From the NCBI GenBank assembly GCA_037783415.1, contig JAZGTN010000028.1:3057001-3121000 (forward strand): 64,000 bases of DNA, read 5' to 3'. The notes under the pieces were generated by a model, which had not been told where the DNA came from, made no database searches, and worked only from the letters and a program-made list of their open reading frames with translations. Source of the stretch: Leptasterias polaris (taxonomy: Eukaryota > Echinodermata > Asteroidea > Forcipulatida > Asteriidae). The number at the start of each line of letters is the position of its first letter. Position 1 is the first letter of the stretch. Shown here piece by piece: positions 58,401 through 64,000 of the stretch. The position numbers were made by a program, and so were the translations under genes.

Positions 58401-61400
58401 TGCTTGGCAGTTGAGTAGGATCTTTAGTAACTTCAGGAAAATGCTTTGCTAAAATATCTTCAGAGTGTGGCGGAAGTAACACAGTACAAACTTCATAACT
58501 CTTCACTGGTATTACCATTTAAAAGGTTCATTTTAAGTTTTCTATAGTTACTTTACAGGTTAGAGTTCAGCAAAACAATTATTACAATAACAGTAGAAAA
58601 ATAATTAAGATTGTGCCAACTGGGCAACTAATGGTATCAAATTGAAAACAAGATTATTATTATATTTCAAATGAACAGAGAAATTAAACAAACGTTTCTT
58701 GAATCAAAAATGTTAAATAACATATTAATTATTTTGTTCATCAATATAAAATGTTGAAACAAAAAAATATAAATAAAACTTGAATAATGAACCAGAACTT
58801 GTAAACAAAAAGGAACAGGTAAAAAAACAAATCAGAGTTTTGTACCTTGTTTGTGATCTAATCGTGACTGATCAATAAACTTAGCTAGAACTAGAAGATG
58901 AAAAAGTGTTTATTAACGACAATCTCCCTTGAATTAACAGACAAGACATTTTTTTTATATAAACAAAATGTCTTTCTTTCAAACTCAAGTTTAGGAAATT
59001 CATAGATCCAATGTTCAAAAAAATATTGTACAGGTTCATACACATAAAATTATCCGCAGAGTGTGGGTTCGAGCCAGTCTTGACACGCGGTCCATAAGCA
59101 AGACACTCAACCATTTTTGCTTCGTCCTTTTGGATGTAAACCTGTTGGTCCTGTGTATTGTGTACTTCACATAAAAGAACCCAGTTACACGCATTGTTAA
59201 GCGAAGGGGTTTGCCCCAGTGCTTTCTGGTATGGTTGGCTGCAGATTGCGCCACAGAACCTTGCAAACTATTACATGGTGCTACATGTAGGTCAATAAAT
59301 TTATTTATTTATAAATTTTTTATTTACGTCATCTTTAATGAGGGTAAACTCCGATCAGTGCCCAGCACTGCTTTCCATGGAGGCCCTCAGTACAAATACA
59401 TTATTATTTAAAAAAAATCATTGGTCTCGCATTTCAAACACGGCTCCACATACCTTGTTGGAAAAAAAATGAGTTCTTTGAGACGCACTCAGGTATGACA
59501 ATTAGCACTATATAAGAACCGCAAATTATTATCCTCATCATTATTACATTATATAAAGAAACGGAAATGTTTCAAATATTCAAGAGTCAACATACCCTTC
59601 CTCCTCATGGAATCTTTGTAGTTCTTTTCCGTATCTCCCTTCTCTCTGACATCAATGTTGATCAAAATATTATGAACCTGGACAGAAATGAGTCAAGAAA
59701 TACCACCAAAATAATAAGAATCTGAAAGCAGAAGTCATGGCAGGTACAAACACTACAGGGCCTAATTTCATGGCTCTGCTTACCGCCGAATTCTGCGCTT
59801 GCGATCACCATTCTCCGCTTACCGAGCAAGCGCCGAATTTCTGCGCTAGCTGTGTAAGCATAGAATGCCTAGTAATTTGGACAACGCAAGCGCACAAGCG
59901 AAAATTCCCTGCTAACCCGTGAAATATGCTTGACGTAAACGCGGAATTCTCTGCTTCCTAAGCGCCGATTCTTTGCTTACGGTAAGCAGAGCCATGACAT
60001 TGGGCCCAGACCCTTTGTGTCTCCTCGTGAGAAACACACATGTGGATTTTGTTTACAGGACTCAGGAAAGTATCGAGTACACAGTGCTTTCCACACAACG
60101 GTGTATGGGTAAAAACCAAATAGTACTCTTTATCCCCAATGCAAAACATCCATTAAATTGAGGTACAAGCTGCTAAAATATAGGATTCAAACTGCCTCTA
60201 GCTATCGAGCAAACTCGGTGGTCTAGTGGTAAGACATCTGCTCTAAAATGGCAAAGGTTGTGAGTTCGAATCCCACCTGAGTAGTATGCCTGTGGATTTT
60301 GTTCACAGGACTCGGGAAAGTTCTGAGTATGCAGTGCTTTACGCACATCAGTGTTTGGGTAAAAGCAATTTTCTTTATCCCCGATGCAAATTTATCATCC
60401 AATAATAAACCATGAGGGAAACTGACTGAGAAAATTTTAAATGATTTGGGGTTGAACAAAGAAAGATTGACTAGGCATTCCCGAACACAGATATAGACAA
60501 AATAGGGAAACCGCCAACACAGGGCTAGATAGCTCAGTTGGTAGAATGCCGGCACAATAATCCGGAGGCCGTTGGTTCGAATCCCACTCTAGCAAATTTG
60601 TCTTTGGTCAACCCCAAATCAAATTCAACATCTATACCATTCATATCGGTACTGAGATTCACTCCACAAAGTCATGAGCTCTCAAAAAGCTCCAAAAAAG
60701 TGTCGGAGAAAAGTCCTGGTATGACACTTGTGTCCTTAAGCAAGACCCTTAACCATTATTGCTTCAACTTTTGTGTGTTGTGTTATGCTCATTAAAAAAA
60801 ACACCATAGTTACACTTGTCGTTAAGACAGGGTTTGCCCCAGTGTTTTCTGGTATGGTTGGCTGCAGATTGCGCCACAGCACCTTGTAAACCCTTACATG
60901 GTGCTATGCAAATGAAATGCAAATCAGGCCTGAAATTACACAGAGGCCACATTGGGATCCATTTCCCTAGTCTCGGGCTTTGTGCCCTTTCAAAAAGGTC
61001 CCGAAAATGAAAGTGCCCTTTGCAAAACGAAAATGGCCTTGCCTTCCTTTCGAAGGGGCACCAATACAAAGACCAGGGCAACGGAGGGCATCCTCTGTGT
61101 CATTTCAGGCCTGTCTTATAATTGGAACTTAGCTCCATATGCATAAAAAGGTGTTGACTTCTGACCATTCTGTAACACTTTGTTTAAAAAGTCTCCATCA
61201 ATGAAAAATACAGTCTCAGTGAGCGTGTGGTAAGAAGTTAAACTGATATGGACTTTGCGTGGTGAGGTATCAATGAATATTCAGTTTGCTGTAACACATC
61301 TACTTAGCTGTGTAGATTTGTTCTTTGAGAACTTGCCTTGCTATTTGTCTACTCCGCGGCAGTAGAATAAATAGCAAGACAAGCTCTCAAAGAACAAATC

Positions 61401-63487
61401 TGCACAGCTAAGTAGATGTATACACATGGTGTTACCGCAAACTAAACATGGAAGTAGAATTTATTGACTAAAAACAAATTAGTTCACATGCACAGAGATA
61501 ATCTGCCTTGGGTGGAGTTCACCATAATCAAATTTACTTCCAGTTTACTTCAAAGAAAAATTATTTATGACTGAAAAGCCAAATTAAAGATGGTAGGTCA
61601 GATTTTCGATCAATTTGACCCCAACATTTAGATTTAAATTTTAACTAGCTATTTAGTTATAGAACCATGAAAGTTGTAAGCTATCATTTAAAGGCACTGA
61701 ACACGTTTGGTAATTACTCAAAATATATATTAGCATAAAAACTTACTTGGTAACCAGCAACGGAGAGCTGTTGATAGTATAAAACATTGTGAGAAACCAC
61801 TCCCTCTGAAGTAACGTAGTTTTTGAGAAAGAGGTAACTTCTCACTAAAATAATAAAAGACTTCATGCATGAAGCCTTTTATTAGCATCTGAAAGCACAC
61901 AAAATTGTGCAACAAGGGTGTTTTTTCTTTCTTTATTTTCTTGCAACTTCGATGACCGATTCAGCCCAAATTTTCACAGGTTTGTTATTTTATGCATATG
62001 TTGGGATACACCGAGTGACAATACTGGTCTTTGATAATTACCAAACATGTTCAGTGCCTTTAAGTTATTGCATGAAATATAAAAAAATTAATTATTTACT
62101 GTTAAACATTATCTCACGTCAATCAGCCATGTACAAACAATCTTAAAGGTGGGGTCATAAATTGGTAAATACTCCAAATATTTATGACTATATCAACTTA
62201 CTAGGTGAGAAGCACTGCAGCTTTTGATAGTATAAACTATAATTTTTCATTTGAATCTGAGAAACAGTTCATGGATTAATCGTAAGCAGATTTCGAAGGG
62301 AATGCTGCGGGCAGGGATACGGATGGTATCTGCCGTCACCTCACTAAACGTTGACGGATGCGACGTTCTTGTGAAAATACTGTGACAGTTTTTTGTTGTT
62401 TTCTCAGCAAGTAGACACTGCATTCAGCTGAAACTTTCACAGTTGACTTTAATTGTATCGTTCTTTATCATTTTGCCTAAAAATAAGCATTACGCTAACA
62501 AAAACCAATCTATGACCATACCTTTAAATTAAAACGTGTAGATTTCAATTACTTGTGTATGAATGAAGGCGACTCAAGAAGGTACAAAGGCTATGTTTGA
62601 ACTTACAAGCAGTGATCGTAGCGCAGGAGAGAAGAATGTATCTGGTTCATCGATACCTTGGAATACCGCCCTCTTTGCTACGCAGAAAGGCGCGCTGATA
62701 AAATCCACTAAATTATCGAGAAGAAATAAATCATGAAGTGATTAGTAATATCAAGCTGATTAAAACTGGTGTAAGGTTAAAAACATATTTTTTTCCTGCT
62801 GTGGTTGATTATCAACACCAAGTCAGGAATTAATCAAATAAATTTATTTGCAGATATCCATGGCTCAAAGTCTCACAATCGGGGGTGAGAATCTATGCAA
62901 ACAAAAAGGTCTCTGACATTTGTATCTTGATCCTAGCATCGTAATGTCAGTGCGATAATGCCGTATCTTGATTTTGCAAAACGTTGTATCTTGGCACAAA
63001 AATGCTCCATGCAAAAACATTGCGTCTGTCCTGGCTTTTTTAACCAAGATATAATATTTTGACAATTTCAAACTTGGGCCTAACATAAGTGCCATTTCAT
63101 ATAGTTTTTGCCCTTAAATACACAACAAAATGATGGCATTTCTACCGTTTGGTAATCCTTGGAGTTATAGAGTTCAAGAAGCTTCAGTGAACAGTTTATT
63201 TTTATACTGGAGAAGCAGACATAAAATTAAAAAAACAGAATTCAGATAAGTCTGACATGTAACATCCCTGCACAATGCTAGTTTGCTATTCCTATCATAA
63301 AGAAGGAAAGAAAAAACAATAGCAGTGATGAAAAGTACTTTTTAAACCAAATCGTTCACTCTCTGGCAAGATAAAACAAAATGCACTCAAATCAGTTGCT
63401 GGATAAATTCCTACCTTCATCTTCTGTGACAAATAAGGAGTGGATTTTATGCATACATCCTTCCTGAGGGGTCTTGGGATTCGCAGC
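34142..63487 (-). CDS. anoctamin (TMEM16) family membrane protein, 5'-partial
   Basis: Nineteen exons with matching phases give 878 codons plus a stop. The anoctamin family comprises calcium-activated chloride channels and lipid scramblases. Landmarks in order: LRSLLVHNIL (N-terminal domain), KKVFTDAF, FGEKIAFYFAW (TM1), PYFALIICLWG (TM2), ESWKRKHARLAYEWD, ENHRTQSQYDDALIIK and YIAFFRG (TM5), CMALLSL (TM6), EKTIQYGFLM and LPLAPL (TM7), DIRVDARRM (TM8), GMWYGILDF (TM9), HLVLSVKFFIAYVIPDVP (TM10). By alignment with ANO1, the TM7 glutamates (EFTE) and TM8 acidic pair (DIRVD) of the calcium site are kept; the TM6 asparagine is not and its glutamate is Asp. The TM1-TM2 loop lacks the usual cysteines and the TM9-TM10 loop is very short. 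Subtype not assigned; the start lies beyond the window. Confidence 0.93.
35849..36123 (-). CDS. anoctamin exon w18 (C-terminal helix and tail)
   Basis: 275 bp, acceptor caccaacag, donor gtacgc (weak). It encodes QRYQISQIMENASNQG, the usual post-TM10 helix, then a polar tail ending YNQLPLDTYVP. If the donor is not used, the frame runs on for eight codons (ending AIFYLE) to a stop at 35824, giving a shorter tail. Confidence 0.8.
36729..37513. mobile_element. DNA transposon with CAGAGATGCCAAC ends, copy 2
   Basis: 785 bp with the same ends as 2810-3650 and a visible 6-bp target duplication GATTAG directly outside both ends. The internal sequence differs from copy 1. It lies in the intron between w17 and w18. 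Confidence 0.7.
37662..37820. mobile_element. GGGCCCAATTTCATGGCTC hairpin element, partial
   Basis: Starts gagccctatttcatggctct; shares gcgtatttcacaggttagca and ttactaggcattct with 39016-39212. The right end is decayed. Confidence 0.5.
37934..38014 (-). CDS. anoctamin exon w17 (TM10)
   Basis: 81 bp, phase 0, acceptor tttctag, donor gtaagt. It encodes HLVLSVKFFIAYVIPDVPAD and IALSMRR; the FFIAYVIPDVP signature ends the membrane domain. Confidence 0.95.
38418..38957. mobile_element. GGGCCCAATTTCATAGAGC hairpin element, interrupted
   Basis: Left end gacccaatttcatagagctg, right end ctatgtaactgggcccta; the 355-bp TTAA MITE is nested inside. Other members: 48950-49232, 59756-60005, 39016-39212, 37662-37820, 20163-20556, 25120-25262 (partial), 42765-42850 (partial). 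Confidence 0.65.
38577..38931. mobile_element. TTAA-flanked MITE, copy 1
   Basis: 355 bp from AGGCCCTGTACACT to AATACCT, with TTAA on both sides (38573-38576, 38932-38935). It is inserted inside another hairpin repeat (38418-38957). Nearly identical to 57990-58344. Confidence 0.8.
39016..39212. mobile_element. GGGCCCAATTTCATGGCTC hairpin element
   Basis: Starts agggctcaattccatggctc and ends gagccatgaaattggactc. Anoctamin intron between w16 and w17. Confidence 0.6.
39560..39665. repeat. inverted repeat, approximately 45-bp arms
   Basis: agaagaaccggtgtggtctc ... cagtatactctgctcg returns as gagcatactgttctaaacga and gagaccacacggttcttct. Confidence 0.75.
39662..39990 (-). mobile_element. LINE 3' fragment
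   Basis: On the minus strand it reads LWNNLPDNIRHSTSLAAF and KKSLKTHLFN followed by a stop, AATTAATC and, at the end, a TAA repeat (39667-39689). This matches the last residues and tail of a CR1/L2-type element. Confidence 0.75.
40232..40506. mobile_element. long-arm hairpin MITE
   Basis: Almost symmetrical: starts CTATACAGCAATCCTTCACC, passes gtactgcgctgcctagcgac, returns as gtcgctaggcagcgcagtac and ends GGTGAAGGATTAGCTGTATA. Arms roughly 90 bp. Confidence 0.7.
40768..40901 (-). CDS. anoctamin exon w16 (TM9 to start of TM10)
   Basis: 134 bp, acceptor ttttaacag, donor gtgagt. It encodes GMWYGILDFLNFAGVVTNAF and LIAFTAQWSKDFSIYDKLW. The extracellular loop between TM9 and TM10 is only about a dozen residues, much shorter than in ANO1. 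Confidence 0.93.
41035..41370 (+). mobile_element. tRNA-derived SINE
   Basis: gttgccgagtggttaagagt, ggttcgagtcatgg, cttgtgtccttgagcaagag. The tail (cttcctcaggcttgtgagct) also occurs at 18540-18640. Confidence 0.75.
41549..41678 (-). CDS. anoctamin exon w15 (TM7-TM8)
   Basis: 130 bp, acceptor cctgcag, donor gtgagt. It encodes LFSCALPLAPLIAILVLLVD and IRVDARRMLWMNRRPIAF. DIRVD is the TM8 calcium-site pair, with Asp in place of the usual first Glu. Confidence 0.95.
41986..42193. repeat. imperfect 100-bp direct duplication
   Basis: Two copies of a stretch around gaatagacctagcaagtctc / gaatagaccttgcaaatctc, each followed by a variant of ggggaatcttgggttc. Lies between w15 and w14. Confidence 0.7.
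42274..42454 (-). CDS. anoctamin exon w14 (loop and TM7 start)
   Basis: 181 bp, acceptor cttccag, donor gtatgt. It encodes WLIKNFKKCCCCCGKNK, an acidic linker, and LGEFTEKTIQYGFLM with the two calcium-site glutamates. The five cysteines come from a TGT triplet run and could be lipidated. Confidence 0.93.
42480..42752. mobile_element. decayed MITE with internal 50-bp duplication
   Basis: Related to 14450-14826. Its left part contains a direct duplication of about 50 bp (atactttataatataggtt twice, 42485-42590). It ends acgtatacagaccctttacc. Confidence 0.5.
42960..43111 (-). CDS. anoctamin exon w13 (TM6)
   Basis: 152 bp, acceptor tttgacag, donor gtaagt. It encodes LTHKDGILYLGEGYTDSCGD and NNCMALLSLQVFVLMIIKPF, then PKFIKDVILP. 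Where ANO1 has the calcium-binding Asn...Glu of TM6, this reads FIKD. Confidence 0.92.
43387..43496 (-). CDS. anoctamin exon w12 (TM5)
   Basis: 110 bp, acceptor ttttttcag, donor gtgagt. It encodes ENHRTQSQYDDALIIKLFAF and QFVNSYASLFYIAFFRG, among the most conserved anoctamin segments. Confidence 0.96.
43681..43712. repeat. perfect 32-bp GC-rich palindrome
   Basis: ggtggctggccgctgt joined to its exact complement. Lies in a CpG-rich segment between w12 and w11. Confidence 0.97.
44322..44655 (+). mobile_element. tRNA-derived SINE, gccgagtggttaag type
   Basis: Box A-like tggccgagtggttaagtgca, box B-like gggttagaatcccc, then the common body cacttgtgtccttcagcaac and a tail ending gcgcattataagagtc. 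Relatives at 15262-15612, 24300-24650, 41035-41370, 59050-59300, 60710-60905. Confidence 0.8.
44919..44955 (-). CDS. anoctamin exon w11 (micro-exon)
   Basis: 37 bp, acceptor ttctttcag, donor gtgagt. It encodes VYDYIAYKLTDW; the leftover G joins AG of the next exon to give Glu of ENHRTQ, as in the family. Confidence 0.93.
45560..45712 (-). CDS. anoctamin exon w10 (TM3-TM4)
   Basis: 153 bp, phase 0, acceptor ccccaccag, donor gtgagt. It encodes ALLVIASVLGVIIYRVISAA and LLASTVVATLLNSISIMILG. Its acceptor and first bases are repeated four more times upstream in the intron. Confidence 0.93.
45680..46072 (-). repeat. tandem copies of the exon w10 acceptor region
   Basis: An approximately 85-bp unit occurs four to five times. 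It includes the acceptor and first 36 nt of exon w10. The intronic copies read CAG|GCCCTGTTGGTCGTTGC, i.e. A-L-L-V-V-A, and continue to stops. Confidence 0.9.
46330..46419 (-). CDS. anoctamin exon w9 (start of TM3)
   Basis: 90 bp, phase 0, acceptor ttccctcag, donor gtaagt. It encodes DPVSSLPDWYYPFHKQFLKF and MASFGILVFM. Confidence 0.92.
46698..47286 (-). mobile_element. 5'-truncated LINE fragment, CR1/L2-like
   Basis: Reads LNRLQRLQNIAARLVSLTSK, then LLWLPISHRIQYKL and ARVWNQLPLTVKS, the C-terminal end of a CR1/L2 reverse transcriptase protein, and ends in a TAA microsatellite at 46698-46716. It sits inside a hairpin repeat (46636-48164) together with a piggyBac-like element. Confidence 0.85.
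47293..48063. mobile_element. piggyBac-like element flanked by CTAA
   Basis: 771 bp with ends CCCTTTGCATGCC and GGCATGCTAAGGG. The flanking tetramer is CTAA on both sides (47289-47292, 48064-48067) instead of TTAA. An acidic plus frame from 47568 (MDAHAAFREIFNDLDSGNSD) resembles the start of piggyBac transposases; a small duplication around 47680-47710 (gtaatgtaca twice) shifts its frame. The empty counterpart is at 20350. Confidence 0.8.
48207..48328 (-). CDS. anoctamin exon w8
   Basis: 122 bp, acceptor ccttacag, donor gtaaat. It encodes GTVFQESWKRKHARLAYEWD, the highly conserved anoctamin motif after TM2, then HFSEPDRPEFYGTKERD. Confidence 0.95.
48950..49232. mobile_element. GGGCCCAATTTCATAGAGC hairpin element, uninterrupted
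   Basis: Ends gggcccaatttcatagagct and its complement at 49213-49232. The inside is largely self-complementary around aagatggccgcc. Confidence 0.7.
49361..49455 (-). CDS. anoctamin exon w7 (TM2)
   Basis: 95 bp, acceptor tctcttag, donor gtaagt. It encodes NIADTSLELLALFQNSFDSE and VTPYFALIICLWG. An internal cag would give a shorter exon but breaks the phase. Confidence 0.88.
49628..49953. mobile_element. MITE, AAGGTGCTGTATACG family
   Basis: Inverted ends TTAAAGGTGCTGTATACGT and ACGTATACAGACCCTTTAA. Related internal sequence occurs at 14450-14826 and 42480-42752. Confidence 0.65.
50251..50415 (-). CDS. anoctamin exon w6 (extracellular TM1-TM2 loop)
   Basis: 165 bp, acceptor cacccaccag, donor gtgagt. 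It encodes SIKDYMEVIERRDEITLQRE and a further charged, probably helical stretch with sequons NIT, NRT and NLT. No cysteine occurs here, although this loop is normally cysteine-rich in anoctamins. Phases fit both neighbours. Confidence 0.82.
50516..50915. repeat. 34-bp minisatellite, about 11.5 copies
   Basis: Unit agcggccacaagcggcttgt + accaaaatgcccat with variants. Variant order repeats in blocks, so part of the array was duplicated as a unit. In the anoctamin intron between w5 and w6; the long frames across it are not genes. Confidence 0.95.
51556..51728 (-). CDS. anoctamin exon w5 (TM1)
   Basis: 173 bp, acceptor acttacag, donor gtaaga. It encodes GLHRTWCRSFKFQPLWKIR and YFGEKIAFYFAWAGEM followed by a hydrophobic TM1. 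Confidence 0.94.
52469..52626 (-). CDS. anoctamin exon w4
   Basis: 158 bp, acceptor cttgtgtag, donor gtgaga. It encodes GLPFMLMKKVFTDAFIMHEE, then an acidic stretch and DPKADPRE. KKVFTDAF matches the family signature before TM1. Confidence 0.92.
53181..53321 (-). other. LINE 3' UTR with AATAAA and (TTA)n tail
   Basis: Downstream of the LINE stop, read on the minus strand, TGTTAAATAAACTATA is followed by a TTA microsatellite ending at 53181. Such simple-repeat tails are typical of CR1/L2-type elements. Confidence 0.7.
53322..57134 (-). mobile_element. full-length LINE reading frame, CR1/L2-like (endonuclease and reverse transcriptase)
   Basis: Unbroken 1270-aa frame inside the anoctamin intron between w3 and w4, same strand as the gene. 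Signal-peptide-like N-terminus (1-22), 2A-like motif DVSTNPGP at 112-119, AP-type endonuclease about 320-540 (LWNARS, TETW, GDFN at 468-471, SDH at 532-534), reverse transcriptase about 770-1050 (AFDT, VPQGS 956-960, YADD 988-991), and a C-terminal region with HWLPIRQR and LWNRLP typical of CR1/L2 elements. It could be recently active. Confidence 0.93.
57135..57545 (-). promoter_or_regulatory. LINE 5' UTR with YY1-like site
   Basis: Sequence upstream of the LINE ATG. Minus-strand GCCGCCATCTT at 57155-57145 lies just before the start codon and matches the YY1 consensus. The 5' end of the element is not resolved and the limit given is approximate. Confidence 0.4.
57990..58344. mobile_element. 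TTAA-flanked MITE, copy 2
   Basis: 355 bp, TTAA on both sides. By eye I count two base differences from the copy at 38577-38931, so both moved recently. Confidence 0.8.
59050..59300 (+). mobile_element. tRNA-derived SINE, 5'-truncated
   Basis: Starts at the box-B part (gtgtgggttcgagccagtct) and continues ataagcaagacactcaacca and ttgcgccacagaaccttgca. A similar fragment is at 60710-60905. Confidence 0.65.
59596..59677 (-). CDS. anoctamin exon w3
   Basis: 82 bp, acceptor gtccag, donor gtatgt. It encodes VHNILINIDVREKGDTEKNY and KDSMRRK. The 7-kb intron that follows holds the full-length LINE. Confidence 0.88.
59756..60005. mobile_element. GGGCCCAATTTCATGGCTC hairpin element
   Basis: Starts gggcctaatttcatggctct and ends gcagagccatgacattgggc. 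Same family as 39016-39212 and 37662-37820. Confidence 0.65.
60020..60390 (+). mobile_element. tRNA-derived SINE, one and a half copies
   Basis: Two successive units: the second has gtggtctagtggtaagacat and gagttcgaatcccacctgag; both have the caggactcgggaaag body and end in ctttatccccgatgcaaa. Confidence 0.7.
60522..60593 (+). repeat. tRNA-like sequence (SINE head)
   Basis: gggctagatagctcagttgg ... ggttcgaatcccactctagc, with pairing ends GCTAGA/TCTAGC. Relatives: 33923-33990 (minus), 1430-1490 (minus, decayed), 51755-51790 (partial). It is repeated and degenerate, so a SINE rather than a tRNA gene. Confidence 0.6.
60925..61113. mobile_element. CAGGCCTGAAAT hairpin MITE
   Basis: Starts CAGGCCTGAAATTACACAGA and ends TCTGTGTCATTTCAGGCCTG. 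The related stretch 34745-34890 shares agtgccctttgcaaaa and aatggccttgcc. Confidence 0.65.
61284..61438. mobile_element. hairpin repeat, intact relative of the site at 16720/18481
   Basis: Arms aacacatctacttagctgtg / cagctaagtagatgtataca around a centre tctactccgcggcagtagaa. The sequence right of the centre continues as at 18481 after the 1.74-kb element. Confidence 0.6.
61690..62063. mobile_element. MITE, AAGGCACTGAACACG family, copy 2
   Basis: Same family as 30967-31342 in opposite internal orientation; ends TTTAAAGGCACTGAACACG and CATGTTCAGTGCCTTTAA. Lies in the anoctamin intron between w2 and w3. Confidence 0.75.
62140..62530. mobile_element. MITE, simple relative of 19157-19856
   Basis: Its right half, reversed (tttaaaggtatggtcatag, tgaaagtttcagctgaatgc), matches the left arm of 19157-19856. 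Confidence 0.5.
62607..62707 (-). CDS. anoctamin exon w2 (N-terminal domain)
   Basis: 101 bp; acceptor aatttag, donor gtaagt. It encodes VDFISAPFCVAKRAVF and DTFFSPALRSLL, the strand and helix preceding the conserved VHNIL segment. Confidence 0.88.
63415..63487 (-). CDS. anoctamin exon w1 (N-terminal domain)
   Basis: 73 bp, phase 0 in, one base out; acceptor ttcttcag, donor gtagga. It encodes AANPKTPQEGCMHKIHSLFV and TEDE. First exon visible; earlier exons lie right of the window. Confidence 0.85.
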
Positions 63488-63952
63488 CTGAAGAAGTCAA
63501 AGATAATACAAAAATGAAAAACACAACAAACGTACGATAAACAACCATCTTATCTCATGCCCTGTTACTACTTCACTTCTTTATTAAGGTATTGTACAGG
63601 ATTGAAAGAGCTGATAAAATAGTCGCAGACAGTGTTAATGTATTGTGTGATCAACCATTTATATGAAATAACAAACCTGTGAAAATTCAGGCTTAATCCG
63701 GTTTTTGAGTCAGGAGAAAATAGTGAAAAACCATGCAGAGTTTTCAGCGTGTAAACACATTGTCCTTTACTTTGGTTGCAACAACCAAAATCAGCTATTG
63801 CATGTTTGTTTTTTAGGTTTTCAGATATTTTCCTCAAATATGACTTCATTCTAAAGGAAAATATTTCACAGAAAAATGTTTCTAGTATGAACTTCATAAT
63901 CAGTAGGCTTTCAGACTAAAATTAAATAATGATGTGTTTATCCTTACAGGGT

Positions 63953-64000
63953 GTGTACAACATAAGAGTAAAAATATTAATTTCACAGATTTGCACACAA
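63953..64000. mobile_element. MITE left end, cut by the window edge
   Basis: Begins cagggtgtgtacaacataag and continues attaatttcacagatttgca, as in the relative at 33530. Confidence 0.45.

Noticed and set aside
60522..60593. tRNA genes (also 33923-33990, 33400-33470, 24305-24380, 44330-44410)
   Set aside because: Box A/B-like sequences are present, but stems are imperfect and the same heads occur many times with a shared non-tRNA body, so they are SINEs.

Overview
The window is eukaryotic, metazoan nuclear DNA: genes are split into short exons with GT/AG borders and consistent phases, and introns and spacers are packed with short hairpin transposons, tRNA-derived SINEs and LINE pieces. The repeat style and gene content suggest a marine deuterostome, most likely an echinoderm such as a sea star. 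That placement is inference; no species was confirmed.

Layout. (1) 564-13756, + strand: the 3' part of a glycoside hydrolase family 27 gene (alpha-N-acetylgalactosaminidase / alpha-galactosidase type). Three internal catalytic exons are followed by an array of seven terminal exons (A-G), each encoding its own version of the C-terminal beta domain, each with a phase-0 acceptor and its own stop. One copy (C) is eroded and one (F) has a 1-nt frameshift. (2) 16269-24883, - strand: a complete seven-exon paralogue (401 aa) lying tail to tail with the first gene. Where both can be compared, intron positions and exon lengths are identical, but it has a single terminal exon. (3) 24884-34141: no host gene found; it holds a DNA transposon with iterated motifs, a retroelement fragment with an SGNH-hydrolase-like frame next to a gag-like frame, and many small repeats. 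(4) 34142-63487, - strand: 19 exons (878 codons plus stop) of an anoctamin (TMEM16) gene, from the cytoplasmic N-terminal domain through ten membrane segments to a long two-exon C-terminal tail; its first exons lie beyond the right edge. One of its introns carries an uninterrupted 1270-aa LINE frame in the same orientation.

The two GH27 genes would encode lysosomal exoglycosidases. The anoctamin is a membrane protein of the calcium-activated channel/scramblase family and has no evident functional link to them. The most notable feature is the run of alternative-looking terminal exons behind one shared set of catalytic exons. Next come several transposon insertions whose empty-site counterpart is also in the window, a LINE with a 2A-like motif behind a signal-peptide-like start, and a set of duplicated splice acceptors in an anoctamin intron.
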